Part shown: positions 25,881 to 35,232 of the stretch, piece after piece
How positions within the stretch are numbered: position 1 is the first letter of the stretch
How the letters are laid out: the number at the start of each line of letters is the position of its first letter
Assembly (NCBI GenBank): GCA_944390915.1
Contig: CALXRS010000008.1
Coordinates: forward strand, 1 to 63,520
DNA: 63,520 nucleotides
Direction: 5' to 3'
Source: an uncultured Alphaproteobacteria bacterium
GTDB lineage: Bacteria > Pseudomonadota > Alphaproteobacteria > RF32 > CAG-239
The notes under the pieces: generated by a model
What the model was told of the DNA's origin: nothing
Database searches by the model: none
The model's input: the letters and a program-made list of their open reading frames with translations, nothing else
Program-made: the position numbers and the translations under genes

Positions 25881-26513
25881 ATGACATTAGAACTACGCCC
25901 CAACGAATATGTCAAAATCGAAGCGCATTTCAGTTTCAAGGTTTTTGTTATACCGACCTTGCTGATGTCTATCGGCATATTGATGTTTTTGGCGGTGTGG
26001 AGCGGCGTCGGCGAAGGCGAACATGTCAACCTTATCGGCCATGTATATTCGGTGGCCGGCATTATGATGTTTATCGGCGGGGTGCTGTTTGTTCCGTATA
26101 TCTACAAGCGGGTGGACAACCGGCTGAAAATTTATGCCGTGACCAACCAGCGGGTTTATGTTCGCCGCGGCATTATCAATATTAAAGAAAAAGACATTCC
26201 TCTTGCCAAAATAAATGACGTGCAGATTGTGCAGAGCCTGATACAGCGTCTGTTCGGCGCGGGTGACGCCATTGTGCAGGTCGGCAACGACGAAAGCAGT
26301 ATGGTTATTCATGATATTGCTCATCCGCGGGAGTTTCGCGATATCATTATTTCCGCCATTTACGAGGTTGTCGCCGAGCAGGAAGCGCAGGCACGCCAGC
26401 GGCGTTTTTACGAACAGCAGCAGCGGCGGCTTGAACAGCAGCAGAACGAATACAACGAATACGGCGACTATCCGCCGCCCCCGCCGCCGGCCGACGGCTT
26501 CGGCACTTATTGA
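25881..26513 (+). CDS. Membrane protein with bacterial PH domain (bPH2)
   Basis: 210 residues. Two membrane helices (about 18-40 and 55-75) are followed by a bPH2 domain, marked by IYAVTNQRVYVRRGIINIKE and the DIPLAKINDVQI stretch. The tail is a Gln/Arg-rich helix (about 165-192) and a proline run (YPPPPPPADGFGTY). It resembles YdbS/YdbT-type proteins, of unknown role in the envelope. The proline tail may be a protein-binding site. It has its own promoter and terminator. Confidence 0.82.
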   Translation: MTLELRPNEYVKIEAHFSFKVFVIPTLLMSIGILMFLAVWSGVGEGEHVNLIGHVYSVAGIMMFIGGVLFVPYIYKRVDNRLKIYAVTNQRVYVRRGIINIKEKDIPLAKINDVQIVQSLIQRLFGAGDAIVQVGNDESSMVIHDIAHPREFRDIIISAIYEVVAEQEAQARQRRFYEQQQRRLEQQQNEYNEYGDYPPPPPPADGFGTY

Positions 26514-26528
26514 TTTCGTTTTTTGCAT

Positions 26529-26556
26529 AACCCTCCGAACGGAGGGTTTTGTTTTT
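26529..26556 (+). terminator. Rho-independent terminator
   Basis: Stem AACCCTCCG / CGGAGGGTT with a 2-base loop, then TTTTGTTTTT. Confidence 0.82.
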
Positions 26557-26677
26557 GAGAAAAGAACAATTGTCATTCGTTCGCGGTATTGTTTGTGCGG
26601 CCGCTTTCGGGTAAACGCCGCGACGTCTGACGCGACGGACGGGGCTGTGTTTGCAACGGGAGAGGCTTGGGCAACGG

Positions 26678-26728
26678 TTGATAAAAGAAAAAATCCCGCA
26701 TTCAATGCGGGATTTTTTCTTTTATCAA
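26678..26728. terminator. Bidirectional terminator with 23-bp perfect stem
   Basis: The arms 26678-26700 and 26706-26728 are perfectly complementary around TTCAA, with a GC core ATCCCGCA and A/T flanks on both sides. It ends the beta-barrel gene on the minus strand. The 26557-26677 stretch before it holds no gene. Confidence 0.85.
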
Positions 26729-26742
26729 GATACGGCGTTTTT

Positions 26743-27363
26743 TTAGAAAACGTAGCGTACGCCGCCGTAAATTTCGTGGTTGTGAACTTTGCCGTCGCCG
26801 ATCTTGCCCATGTCAAAATAGCGATAACCGACGTCAATGTTCAAACGGTTGGTCATTTTTGCGGAGATACCGCCGCCGACCGACCAGGTGAAGTTGTCTT
26901 TCTTGTATTTGTCGGTTCCGTCGGGATAGACAAACTTGTACTTCAGGTTGCTGACCCCGATACCGACCTGCAGATACGGCGTAAACCACGTATAGGGCGA
27001 AAAGTCGTAAAATACGTTAAACATATAGGAATCGTAGTCAAACTGAGCTCTGTCGGTATAAACCAACGGATCGCGGTTCGGAACCTGAATGGTTGTCGTC
27101 ATCGAATCTTCGCTTTGGTCGCGCCAAATATATTCAACTTCCGCGCGGAAGTATTTGTAACGGTAGCCGATGGCGCCGCTCAGCATGAACAGATTGTCTT
27201 CAATGTCCAAGCGGTCTCCTTCGGTGTGACGGTCGCCGATGTCCGGCTGGGCAACGCCGCCGCGGATGCCGAGATAAATGCCGTCGCATTCGGCCATGGC
27301 GTCGGTGGCCGCGACCACTCCCAAAACTACTGCCGACGCACCGGCTAACAATTTTTTCAACAT
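26743..27363 (-). CDS. Small outer-membrane beta-barrel protein (OmpA-like opacity family)
   Basis: 206 residues from the ATG at 27363, behind GAGGAACC. The open frame extends upstream but has no start with a ribosome-binding site. A signal peptide is cut after ATDAMA. Alternating aromatic and polar strands (FRAEVEYIWRDQ, FNVFYDFSPYTWFTPYLQVG, LNIDVGYRYF) end in GGVRYVF, with a C-terminal Phe as expected for Bam-inserted barrels. Probably 8 strands, like opacity/Omp25-type proteins of alphaproteobacteria. Exact function unknown. Confidence 0.85.
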   Translation of the reverse strand: MLKKLLAGASAVVLGVVAATDAMAECDGIYLGIRGGVAQPDIGDRHTEGDRLDIEDNLFMLSGAIGYRYKYFRAEVEYIWRDQSEDSMTTTIQVPNRDPLVYTDRAQFDYDSYMFNVFYDFSPYTWFTPYLQVGIGVSNLKYKFVYPDGTDKYKKDNFTWSVGGGISAKMTNRLNIDVGYRYFDMGKIGDGKVHNHEIYGGVRYVF

Positions 27364-27405
27364 TATTAAGGTTCCTCTCGATTTTAAGTGAAAATTCTGT
27401 TTGCA

Positions 27406-27434
27406 AGAGTACATTAATTTTTGGACGAAATCAA
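27406..27434 (-). promoter_or_regulatory. Sigma-70 type promoter of the beta-barrel gene
   Basis: Minus strand TTGATT (27434-27429), 17-base spacer, TACTCT (27411-27406). Confidence 0.5.
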
Positions 27435-27510
27435 GTTTTTTGTTAAATAAGATTATAAAAACACCCAAATTCCGGCAGAAGTCCGGTTGCTTTTGCGCAG
27501 TTTTTATGCT

Positions 27511-28068
27511 ATGGCTGAAAATATGACGGATGAAGCAAAGATAAAAAAAGATATTTCCCAACGCACGACCGGCGGCCTGAATATGTTGGCGCGGGAGGCC
27601 ATGCCTCTCTTGCGTCGCCTGCTCGGTAAAAAAGGGATGATGACGGCGGATATCCTGGTGCTGTGGCGGCAGATTGCCGGCGAAGACCTTGCCGCCGGAA
27701 CAATGCCCGAAAAAATTTGTTTTGCAAAGGGAAAAAAACAGGAAGGCGTTCTTTGCGTGGCGGCGGCGGGCGGCGCCTATGCCATGGAATTGCAGTATCG
27801 CGAAAAACAGATTCTGGACAAGATAAACATATATCTCGGTCACAAGGGAATCTGCCGCCTCAAAATTCGTCAAAACGGAAAAATGCCGGACGTCGAAACG
27901 GCAAAAAAACATCAACCGCCGGCAAAGAAAACACTTGTAAGCGAAGAAGAACAAAATTATATTAATCAATTGACCGGCGGAATAACGGATAATAATCTGC
28001 AAAATATATTGAGCCGTCTGGGAGAAAGCGTGTTTTCACAAAATGCAAACAAACAGGAGCATCCATGA
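27511..28068 (+). CDS. dciA: DUF721 / DciA family protein
   Basis: 185 residues from the ATG at 27511. A second ATG at 27523 and a TTG at 27487 are also possible, and none has a clear ribosome-binding site. The DUF721 core is seen in LVLWRQIAGEDLAAGTMPEK, LCVAAAGGAYAMELQYREKQ and a KIRQNG strand. DciA helps load the replicative helicase in bacteria without DnaC. The C-terminal third is charged and likely disordered. It overlaps the DsbA-like gene by 4 bases, a pairing common in alphaproteobacteria. Confidence 0.8.
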   Translation: MAENMTDEAKIKKDISQRTTGGLNMLAREAMPLLRRLLGKKGMMTADILVLWRQIAGEDLAAGTMPEKICFAKGKKQEGVLCVAAAGGAYAMELQYREKQILDKINIYLGHKGICRLKIRQNGKMPDVETAKKHQPPAKKTLVSEEEQNYINQLTGGITDNNLQNILSRLGESVFSQNANKQEHP

Positions 28069-28793
28069 CTTTTGAAAATATTATAAAAAGAATCAGCCAG
28101 CTTTTGGCCGTTGCGTTTATGTTTTTGATGGCAGATGTCTTTTATCTGTCGATAAAAGGCTTTGACTGGGTTGACGGAAATTTGATTTTGGTTGCGCCGG
28201 CGGAAGCCGCCGTGCCGGTTTCGACGGAAATGCCGGTTGCGGCCGCCCGTTTTGAAATGGAGCCGGCCTTTGTGCTCGGCAATGCGGAAGCGCCGGTTAC
28301 GATTTACGAATTTTCGTCGCTCGGATGCTCCCACTGTTCCGATTTTCATCTGAACATGCTGCCCGAGCTGAAAAAGGAGTTTATCGATACCGGCAAGGCC
28401 AAGCTTGTTTTCGCCGATTTTCCGATCGATGCCAAATCGATGAAAGCGGCCATGCTTGCCCGCTGCATGCCGGCCGACAAATATTTTGATTTTCTGGGGC
28501 TTTTGTTTAAAAAACAATTGAATTGGGGGTTGTCGTTTAAGACCGAAAAACTTTTGGCCGGCTATGCCGCAACGGAAGGACTGACAGAAGAAAAAGCAAA
28601 AGCCTGCATGGAAGACGACGCGGTGGCCGCCGAAATCATGGCCATTCGTCAGGACGGGATGGAAAAGCTCGGCATCCGCGGAACGCCGTCATTCCTGATC
28701 CGCGGGGCGGACGGCGAGGATCTGTTCCCCGGCCTGCCGGACTATGAGCGCTTTGCGGAAACAATCAATAAATATCTGCCCGTTAATAAGTAA
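28065..28793 (+). CDS. DsbA-like thioredoxin-fold disulfide oxidoreductase
   Basis: 242 residues. An N-terminal hydrophobic segment (about 10-30) serves as signal or anchor. A DsbA/DsbG-type thioredoxin domain follows with active site CSHC in FSSLGCSHCSDFH, a long helical insert and the cis-proline loop GIRGTPSF. It should form or isomerise disulfides in periplasmic proteins such as the Cys-containing lipoproteins of this window. Translation is coupled to dciA. Confidence 0.88.
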   Translation: MTFENIIKRISQLLAVAFMFLMADVFYLSIKGFDWVDGNLILVAPAEAAVPVSTEMPVAAARFEMEPAFVLGNAEAPVTIYEFSSLGCSHCSDFHLNMLPELKKEFIDTGKAKLVFADFPIDAKSMKAAMLARCMPADKYFDFLGLLFKKQLNWGLSFKTEKLLAGYAATEGLTEEKAKACMEDDAVAAEIMAIRQDGMEKLGIRGTPSFLIRGADGEDLFPGLPDYERFAETINKYLPVNK

Positions 28794-28820
28794 GTAAGAT
28801 TTGAGGGGATATTATATCCG

Positions 28821-29132
28821 ATGGATAAACTTCCCGAAGACATCCGGCAGCTGGAAGAAAAAATTCTCCGCCTGAAGGAGGAGGAAAATGAAAGACGGCG
28901 GCCGGCGGCAAAAAATGTTTATGCCGGAAGATCCGCGTTGGGACTGAGAGCCGCCGTCGACCTGCTGTCGGCGGTTTTGGTGGGGGCGGCCATCGGTTAT
29001 ACGGTTGACCGGTTGGCAGACACTCGGCCGCTGTTTCTGGCAATATTTTTGCTGTTCGGCGGCGCCGCCGGCGTGCTGAATGTCTATCGGTTGTCAAAGG
29101 ATGAAGAAATACAGAGGCAAAACAGGGAGTAA
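28821..29132 (+). CDS. atpI: ATP synthase protein I
   Basis: 103 residues. A charged N-terminal helix (to about 40) is followed by two membrane helices (VDLLSAVLVGAAIGYTVDRL and LFLAIFLLFGGAAGVLNVYR). AtpI helps assemble the c ring and may act in magnesium supply. It heads the F0 operon, as usual in alphaproteobacteria, 6 bases before atpB. Confidence 0.88.
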   Translation: MDKLPEDIRQLEEKILRLKEEENERRRPAAKNVYAGRSALGLRAAVDLLSAVLVGAAIGYTVDRLADTRPLFLAIFLLFGGAAGVLNVYRLSKDEEIQRQNRE

Positions 29133-29138
29133 ACAGAA

Positions 29139-29861
29139 TTGTCAAATCCGTTGGAACAATTTGTCGTTAAGCCGATTATTCCGATAAAAGTCGGCGGGGT
29201 TGATATTTCGTTTACCAATTCGTCGCTGTTCATGTTGCTTTCGGTGGCGGCGGTTGCGCTTTTGTTCGGCGTGTGTCTGTACCGGCGGTCGCTCATTCCG
29301 GGGCGGGCGCAGTCTCTGCCGGAATGTGCCTATAATTTTATAGCCGGGTTGGTCAAAGATAACGTCGGGGCGGAAGGGTTGAAATACTTCAGTTTCATCT
29401 TTTCGGTGTTTTTGTTTGTTGCTTTCGGCAACATGCTTGGTCTTTTGCCCTACAGTTTTACGTTTACGTCGCATGTGATGGCGGTGGGCACGCTCTCCGT
29501 TTCGGCGCTGCTGTTTAACATTGCGGTCGGCATCAGAAAAAGGGGATTCGGCTATCTCAGAACTTTTTTACCGAAAGGCATTCCGTGGCCGTTGGCGCCG
29601 CTTATCGTGCCGATAGAGACAATTTCGCTGCTTTCCAAACCGTTCAGTCTGACGGTTCGTCTGGCGGCAAACATGACCGTCGGGCATATTATGCTCAAAA
29701 TCATTGCCGGTTTTGTCGTCGGCTTGGGCGTGCTTGGCGCGGTTCCGCTTTTGTTTGACGCCTGTCTCATTGCTTTTGAGTTTTTTATTGCCCTGCTGCA
29801 GGCTTTCATCTATACGGTGCTGAGCTGTATCTATCTGGGGGAGGCCTTGCGCGGGCATTAG
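29139..29861 (+). CDS. atpB: F0F1 ATP synthase subunit a
   Basis: 240 residues. It starts with TTG (29139), placed after GGGAGT, since no ATG fits. The essential Arg lies in LTVRLAANMTVGHI, and the last helix ends LQAFIYTVLSCIYLGEAL. Subunit a forms the proton half-channels against the c ring. Second gene of the F0 operon. Confidence 0.95.
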   Translation: MSNPLEQFVVKPIIPIKVGGVDISFTNSSLFMLLSVAAVALLFGVCLYRRSLIPGRAQSLPECAYNFIAGLVKDNVGAEGLKYFSFIFSVFLFVAFGNMLGLLPYSFTFTSHVMAVGTLSVSALLFNIAVGIRKRGFGYLRTFLPKGIPWPLAPLIVPIETISLLSKPFSLTVRLAANMTVGHIMLKIIAGFVVGLGVLGAVPLLFDACLIAFEFFIALLQAFIYTVLSCIYLGEALRGH

Positions 29862-29914
29862 AAATTATTTTGTAAAAAAAACGGTACAACAAATTATATT
29901 GAAAGGAAAATTAA

Positions 29915-30142
29915 ATGGAACCTTTAGCTTATATCGGCGCTTCTCTTTGCGCCCTGTCGATGACGGCCGCCGCCTGGGGCGTGACCAAGCTGTGGACAAC
30001 GATCATTACTACCGTCGGCCGCAACCCGCAGGTCAAAAAAGATGTTGATATATACGGTTGGGCAGGGTTTGCCGCAATTGAAGCCATTGCGCTTTATGCT
30101 TTGGTTATCGCGTTGATTATGCTGACCGGCGGCGGCGAATAG
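29915..30142 (+). CDS. atpE: F0F1 ATP synthase subunit c
   Basis: 75 residues, two hydrophobic helices joined by the polar loop GRNPQV. The proton-binding residue is Glu56 in AAIEAIALYALV. Nothing suggests a sodium-binding site. Strong ribosome-binding site GAAAGGA upstream, as expected for the subunit needed in most copies. Confidence 0.96.
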   Translation: MEPLAYIGASLCALSMTAAAWGVTKLWTTIITTVGRNPQVKKDVDIYGWAGFAAIEAIALYALVIALIMLTGGGE

Positions 30143-30193
30143 TCGCCGAACGGGCAGGCAGCTGACAAAAATTGTTAACGTAAAGAGGCGTAC

Positions 30194-30685
30194 ATGCCGC
30201 AGCTTGATTTTTCCACCTTTTTTTCGCAGGCTTTTTGGCTGGTCGTCAGTTTTTTGCTGATGTGGCTGATTATGGCTCGGTTAATTATTCCGCGAATTAC
30301 CGAAATGCCCGAACGACGTCAACGCAAAATTGACGATTATCTGGAAGCGGCCGATAAGTTCAAGCGCTCGGCGGAAGACGCTCTCGAAAAATATGAGCAG
30401 GCTCTGGCGAGGGCAAACGCCCTGGCTGCGGAAACAACACAAAAAGCCTATGCCGAGCTGGAGAATAAGATAGCCGAAAAAGAAAGGGAAAACAACCTTC
30501 GGTTGGAAGAAATGCTGGCGGCCAACGAGCGCAAAATAGAAGAAAACCGGCGACAGGTTATGGAGCAGATGGAAAAAGCCGCCGCCGGTATTGCGTTGCG
30601 AATGGCGGAAAAGCTGAATCTTGAAAATATCGTTTCGGCCGAAGACATGCTTCCGCCGGACGAAGGGAGCCAAAAAAATGAATGA
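30194..30685 (+). CDS. atpF': F0F1 ATP synthase subunit b'
   Basis: 163 residues. One N-terminal membrane helix (FWLVVSFLLMWLIMARLIIP) is followed by a long coiled coil rich in Ala, Glu and Lys. Together with subunit b it forms the peripheral stalk. Two different b genes in tandem are typical of alphaproteobacteria and photosynthetic bacteria. It overlaps atpF by 8 bases. Confidence 0.93.
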   Translation: MPQLDFSTFFSQAFWLVVSFLLMWLIMARLIIPRITEMPERRQRKIDDYLEAADKFKRSAEDALEKYEQALARANALAAETTQKAYAELENKIAEKERENNLRLEEMLAANERKIEENRRQVMEQMEKAAAGIALRMAEKLNLENIVSAEDMLPPDEGSQKNE

Positions 30686-31289
30686 ACGGGCGGTTAGCAG
30701 AGAGCTTCTGGAGGCAACACAGCAGGCCGTTGTCGGTGCGGCCGGCAACGTGGAAAACATGTTGCAAAACACGGCCGGCGAACTTGCCGGCAGAGAAGAA
30801 GCTTTTTATCTGTCGGCGGAATTTTGGGTGGCGGCGGCTTTCGTGCTGCTTGTCGTTGCCCTGTTTTCGCCGCTCAAAAAAAGATTGTCGGCTTATCTTG
30901 ACGGCCATATTGCCCGCGAAAAGGGGCGGCTGGACGAAGCCGAACGAATAAAAAAAGAAGCCTGCAAGTTGATGGCCGTTTACGAGGAAAAGCTTGATAA
31001 TCTGGAGGCCGAAACCAAAGCCGTGGTCGATAATGCCAGGAAAGAGGCGGCCTACGGAAAAAAGAAAATGACGGCCGAATTGGAGCAAAAAATTTCCTTG
31101 CGCGAAAAAAATATTGCCCTGCGTATGCAGGGGGATATTTCCCGAGCCGAAAGCAGGTTGACCGGAGAAATGGCGGAATATGCCGTTTTGTTGCTGGAAA
31201 AGGCCTTGCAAAAAAAACTGGACGATAAAAGCCGCTCACGGCTGATAGACGAATCGATAGAGCGAATCTCCGCCGAACCTCGCGGGTAA
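30678..31289 (+). CDS. atpF: F0F1 ATP synthase subunit b
   Basis: 203 residues from the ATG at 30678. An earlier in-frame ATG lies well inside b' and is less likely. The membrane helix (FWVAAAFVLLVVALFSPLKK) sits after an unusually long N-terminal extension of about 45 residues. A coiled coil follows. Partner of b' in the peripheral stalk. The F1 genes are not in this window, so the F0 and F1 operons are separate, as in many alphaproteobacteria. Confidence 0.92.
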   Translation: MNERAVSRELLEATQQAVVGAAGNVENMLQNTAGELAGREEAFYLSAEFWVAAAFVLLVVALFSPLKKRLSAYLDGHIAREKGRLDEAERIKKEACKLMAVYEEKLDNLEAETKAVVDNARKEAAYGKKKMTAELEQKISLREKNIALRMQGDISRAESRLTGEMAEYAVLLLEKALQKKLDDKSRSRLIDESIERISAEPRG

Positions 31290-31361
31290 GGTCGGCAAAG
31301 CGTAAAAAGAATTTGTGGATGTCATTTGACCGAGGTTCGGGCGTTTTAAGCCGAAAACCGC

Positions 31362-32204
31362 TCAGTCATGACCGTTGTCTCTGAAAGGGCTGGCGGCATA
31401 GGTGCCGAGCATGTGCAGTTCTTCCACAAAAAAGCGCAGCTCGTCAAAAGCGTTTTGAAAAGCTTTGCGGGTCGGGTGAGACTCTATTTCCACATAAAAA
31501 CGGGCGGAAACAAATTTGCCGTCGACCAGATAACTTTCGAGCCGGGTGAGGTTGATGCCGTTGGTGGCAAAACCGCCCAAAGCTTTGTACAGCGCGGCGG
31601 GAATCGATTTTACGCGGAAAATGCAGGAAGTGATGAAACGGCCGCCGTCATCAATGGGAATTTTGTTTTCGCGGCTCATCAGTAAAAAGCGGGTGGTGTT
31701 GTTGCCGTCGTTTTCGATGTTGGCCCGTAAAATCTTTAAGCCGTAGATCTCGGCCGCCAGTTTGGAGGCAATCGCCGCTTTGGTTTTGTCGCGGAAATTC
31801 AGAACGTCCTGGCAGGATTTTGCCGTGTCAATGCGCGCCAGCGGAAAAATTTTGTGTTCTTTCAAAAATTTTGAACATTGCGCCAGAGCCTGCGGATGCG
31901 ACGAGGCGGAAACAATGTCTTCAAGCCGGGCTTCGGGCAGTCCGAGCAACTGGTGTTCCACCCGCAAAAAATATTCGCCGTTGATGTAAAGCCCCGTGCG
32001 CGGCAGCAGAAAATGGACGTCGGCAACCCGTCCGGCGTTTGAATTTTCAACCGGTATGACGGCTATGTCGGCCAGATTTTGCTGCACCATGTCCATGGCC
32101 TGTTCAAAAGTTTCGCAGGGCAGATAGCTTTGCCCGGGAAAAACCTTTTGCGCGGCAATGTGCGAATAGGCGCCGGCCACGCCCTGATATACGATTTTCA
32201 TCAT
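31362..32204 (-). CDS. pheA: Prephenate dehydratase
   Basis: 280 residues. It converts prephenate to phenylpyruvate for phenylalanine synthesis. The catalytic domain shows VYQGVAGAYSHIAA, VIPVENSNAGRV and the diagnostic NDGNNTTRFLLMS. An ACT regulatory domain follows (IFRVKSIPAALYKALGGFAT), expected to bind phenylalanine. There is no chorismate mutase domain, as in the monofunctional alphaproteobacterial form. Two adjacent ATG codons (32204, 32201) follow GGAGG. Monocistronic. Confidence 0.93.
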   Translation of the reverse strand: MMKIVYQGVAGAYSHIAAQKVFPGQSYLPCETFEQAMDMVQQNLADIAVIPVENSNAGRVADVHFLLPRTGLYINGEYFLRVEHQLLGLPEARLEDIVSASSHPQALAQCSKFLKEHKIFPLARIDTAKSCQDVLNFRDKTKAAIASKLAAEIYGLKILRANIENDGNNTTRFLLMSRENKIPIDDGGRFITSCIFRVKSIPAALYKALGGFATNGINLTRLESYLVDGKFVSARFYVEIESHPTRKAFQNAFDELRFFVEELHMLGTYAASPFRDNGHD

Positions 32205-32450
32205 TTGCTGATAATCCTCCGGAAAGTTCCGCAAAAGCTAACATGCCGGCTTTAGGCTGTCAAGTCGCAGCCCGCGCGAATCGCTTCGGGGCTGTTGATA
32301 ACCTCCGCCGATTAAGATTTTGCTTGAAGAATCAGCGGAAGTGTTATAGTTTCTTGTCTGAATTTGTTTGAAATCATATTTTGCGTGAAGTTTTTCAAAA
32401 AGTGTGATTTTTGTGTCAACCTTAAAAAGCTATAAGGAGCTGAAATTACG

Positions 32451-35132
32451 ATGAGTAAATGGGTATATACATTTGGAAACGGCCAAGCCGAAGGCGACGC
32501 CTCCATGCGTAACCTCCTGGGCGGCAAAGGCGCCAACCTTGCGGAAATGAACAAGGTCGGTCTGCCTGTTCCTCCCGGATTTACGGTTACGACCGAAGTT
32601 TGCACCTACTACTACAACAACAACAAAACCTATCCGGCGGATCTGAAAGAACAGGTTAAGGCCGCGGTTGCCGGTGTTGAAAAAATCATGGGCAAAAAAT
32701 TTGCCGATGCCGAAAACCCGCTGCTGTTCTCGGTTCGTTCGGGTGCCCGCGTTTCCATGCCGGGCATGATGGACACCGTTTTGAACCTCGGTTTGAATGA
32801 CGAAACGGTCAAGGCTTTGGCCAAAGCTTCCGGTTCCGAAAGATTTGCCTACGACTCCTACCGCCGTTTTCTGCAAATGTTCTCCGACGTCGTGCTCGGT
32901 GCCGACATTGAAGAATATGAAGGCGCTCTTGAAGCCATGAAAAAAGCCAAAGGCTACAAATCCGACACGGATCTGACCGCCGAAGACTTAAAAGAACTGG
33001 TTAACGAATACAAAAAAATCGGCGAAAAGCTCGGTAAAGTCGTGCCGCAGGATCCGTGGGATCAGCTGTGGGCCGGTATCGGCGCCGTGTTTGGTTCGTG
33101 GATGGCTGCCCGCGCCATTACCTACCGCAAATTGAACAATATTCCGGGCGACTGGGGTACCGCGGTCAACGTTCAGACCATGGTCTTCGGCAACGCCGGC
33201 GACGACTGCGCCACAGGCGTTTGCTTCTCGCGTGACCCGGCAACCGGTGAAAACGTTTATTACGGCGAATATCTGGTCAATGCTCAGGGCGAAGACGTGG
33301 TGGCCGGTATCCGTACGCCGCAGCCGATGGGTTCGAAAGGCGACGGCACTTCTCTTGAAGAAAAATGGCCGAACCTTTATAAAGAACTGGTTGACGTTCG
33401 CAACAACCTCGAAAAACACTACAAAGACATGCAGGATATGGAATTCACCATTGAACACGGCAAACTGTGGATGCTGCAGTGCCGCAACGGCAAACGCACC
33501 GCTGCCGCTGCCGTCCGGATGGCCGTGGAAATGGTGGAAGAAGGTCTGATTAACAAAGAAGAAGCCATTATGCGCGTGGGCGCCGATCAGCTTGACCAGC
33601 TGCTGCACCCGATGCTTGACCCGAAAGCGGAAAAGAAAGTTATCGCCACCGGTCTGCCGGCTTCTCCGGGTGCTGCCGTCGGCCGCGCCGTGTTTAACGC
33701 CGAAGACGCCGAAGCCTGGGCTGCCAAAGGCGAAAAAGTTATCCTTATCCGCAACGAAACCTCGCCGGAAGACATTGGCGGCATGCATGCTTCTCAGGGT
33801 GTGATTACCGCCCGCGGCGGCATGACCTCGCACGCGGCCGTGGTTGCCCGCGGCATGGGTACCCCCTGCGTTTCCGGTTCGCACGAAATTCACATTGACT
33901 ATGCCAAGAAGACAATGACCACCGACGGCGGCGTTGTCGTCAAAGAAGGCGACTGGGTATCTCTGGACGGCGCCAAAGGCCAGATTATCGAAGGCCAGGT
34001 TCCGACGGTTAAAGCCGATACCAACAGCGGCAACTTCGGCAAGCTGATGGCCTGGGTGGACGAGATCCGCACCATGGAAGTTCGCGCCAATGCCGAAACT
34101 CCGAAAGATGCTCAGACCGCGCGTGATTTCGGTGCCGAAGGCATCGGTCTGGCTCGTACGGAACACATGTTCTTTGACGCCGAACGCATCCCCGACATGC
34201 GCGCCATGATTTTGGCCGACAACGAGGAAGGCCGCCGCGCCGCTTTGGCTCGTCTGCTGCCGTATCAGAAACAGGACTTCAAAGACCTGTTCAAGATTAT
34301 GGAAGGTCTGCCGGTTGTTATCCGTCTTCTGGATCCGCCGCTGCATGAGTTCCTGCCCAATACCGATGCCGAAATGCAGGAATTGGCCAACAAGATGGGC
34401 ATGACTCTGGAAAAGGTTAAACAGCGCGCCAACTCTCTGCACGAAGCCAACCCGATGCTTGGTCACCGCGGTTGCCGTCTGCCGATTACCTATCCGGAAA
34501 TCTGCGAGATGCAGACCCGTGCCATTTTGGAAGCGGCTATGGAATGCGAAGAAGCCGGCATTAAAGTTTTGCCGGAAATCGAAGTTCCGCTGACCGGTTC
34601 CAAGAAAGAGCTCGATATCGTTAAAAACATTATCGATACGACGGCTGAGAAAATCTTTGCCGAAAAAGGCAAAAAGATTAAATATGAAGTCGGTTCCATG
34701 ATTGAGCTGCCGCGTGCCGCTCTGAAAGCCGACGAGCTGGCTCAGTCTGCCGAGTTCTTCGGTTTCGGCACCAACGACCTGACCCAAACCACTTTGGGTA
34801 TGAGCCGTGACGATACCGGCGCCATTTTGGACGAATATCGCGCCCGCGGCGTTTATGTGGCCGATCCGTTTGCCTCGATTGACGTTGAAGGCGTCGGCAC
34901 GCTGGTTAAACTGGCCTGCGAAAAAGCCCGCGCCGCCAATCCGACCATCTGGCTCGGCGTCTGCGGTGAGCACGGCGGTGATCCGGCGTCGATCGATTTC
35001 TTCCAGACCTGCGGCATGAACTATGTTTCTTGCTCGCCCTACCGCGTACCGGTGGCTCGTCTGGCTGCGGCTCAGGCCGCTGTTCGCCACAAAGGCGAAA
35101 AAATCGAAAAAACCTGCCGCAAATGCGCTTAA
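32451..35132 (+). CDS. ppdK: Pyruvate, phosphate dikinase
   Basis: 893 residues, full length. It interconverts pyruvate, ATP and phosphate with PEP, AMP and pyrophosphate. The domains come in order. The ATP-grasp domain starts with NLLGGKGANLAEMNKVGLPV. The swivelling domain has the phospho-His motif GGMTSHAAVVARGMG. The TIM-barrel PEP/pyruvate domain has GFGTNDLTQTTLGMSRDD and the catalytic Cys in GVCGEHGGDP. In fermentative bacteria it often runs glycolytically, which would fit FucO, but direction cannot be read from sequence. Good ribosome-binding site (AAGGAG). Confidence 0.97.
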   Translation: MSKWVYTFGNGQAEGDASMRNLLGGKGANLAEMNKVGLPVPPGFTVTTEVCTYYYNNNKTYPADLKEQVKAAVAGVEKIMGKKFADAENPLLFSVRSGARVSMPGMMDTVLNLGLNDETVKALAKASGSERFAYDSYRRFLQMFSDVVLGADIEEYEGALEAMKKAKGYKSDTDLTAEDLKELVNEYKKIGEKLGKVVPQDPWDQLWAGIGAVFGSWMAARAITYRKLNNIPGDWGTAVNVQTMVFGNAGDDCATGVCFSRDPATGENVYYGEYLVNAQGEDVVAGIRTPQPMGSKGDGTSLEEKWPNLYKELVDVRNNLEKHYKDMQDMEFTIEHGKLWMLQCRNGKRTAAAAVRMAVEMVEEGLINKEEAIMRVGADQLDQLLHPMLDPKAEKKVIATGLPASPGAAVGRAVFNAEDAEAWAAKGEKVILIRNETSPEDIGGMHASQGVITARGGMTSHAAVVARGMGTPCVSGSHEIHIDYAKKTMTTDGGVVVKEGDWVSLDGAKGQIIEGQVPTVKADTNSGNFGKLMAWVDEIRTMEVRANAETPKDAQTARDFGAEGIGLARTEHMFFDAERIPDMRAMILADNEEGRRAALARLLPYQKQDFKDLFKIMEGLPVVIRLLDPPLHEFLPNTDAEMQELANKMGMTLEKVKQRANSLHEANPMLGHRGCRLPITYPEICEMQTRAILEAAMECEEAGIKVLPEIEVPLTGSKKELDIVKNIIDTTAEKIFAEKGKKIKYEVGSMIELPRAALKADELAQSAEFFGFGTNDLTQTTLGMSRDDTGAILDEYRARGVYVADPFASIDVEGVGTLVKLACEKARAANPTIWLGVCGEHGGDPASIDFFQTCGMNYVSCSPYRVPVARLAAAQAAVRHKGEKIEKTCRKCA

Positions 35133-35156
35133 TCGGCGTTGTTTGCCAAGGTAAGC

Positions 35157-35190
35157 AAAAAGCGTCCGGAGCAATCCGGGCGCTTTTTCG
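35157..35190 (+). terminator. Rho-independent terminator
   Basis: 14-bp stem AAAAAGCGTCCGGA / TCCGGGCGCTTTTT (one wobble), loop GCAA. Confidence 0.88.
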
Positions 35191-35232
35191 TTTTGGCGGC
35201 AAGGTTTTTCGCAGATATTCGGTTTATCCTTC

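Noticed and set aside
26557-26677. Possible small gene between two terminators
   Set aside because: No start with a ribosome-binding site and no coding-like frame; it is treated as non-coding.
27364-28002. Upstream extension of the beta-barrel gene frame (about 210 extra codons)
   Set aside because: It runs through the promoter and across dciA on the other strand. The signal peptide and ribosome-binding site fix the start at 27363.
32988-35174. 728-codon open frame antisense to ppdK
   Set aside because: It mirrors a full-length, motif-complete ppdK. Its sequence lacks any domain, and the length follows from the codon bias of the sense gene.
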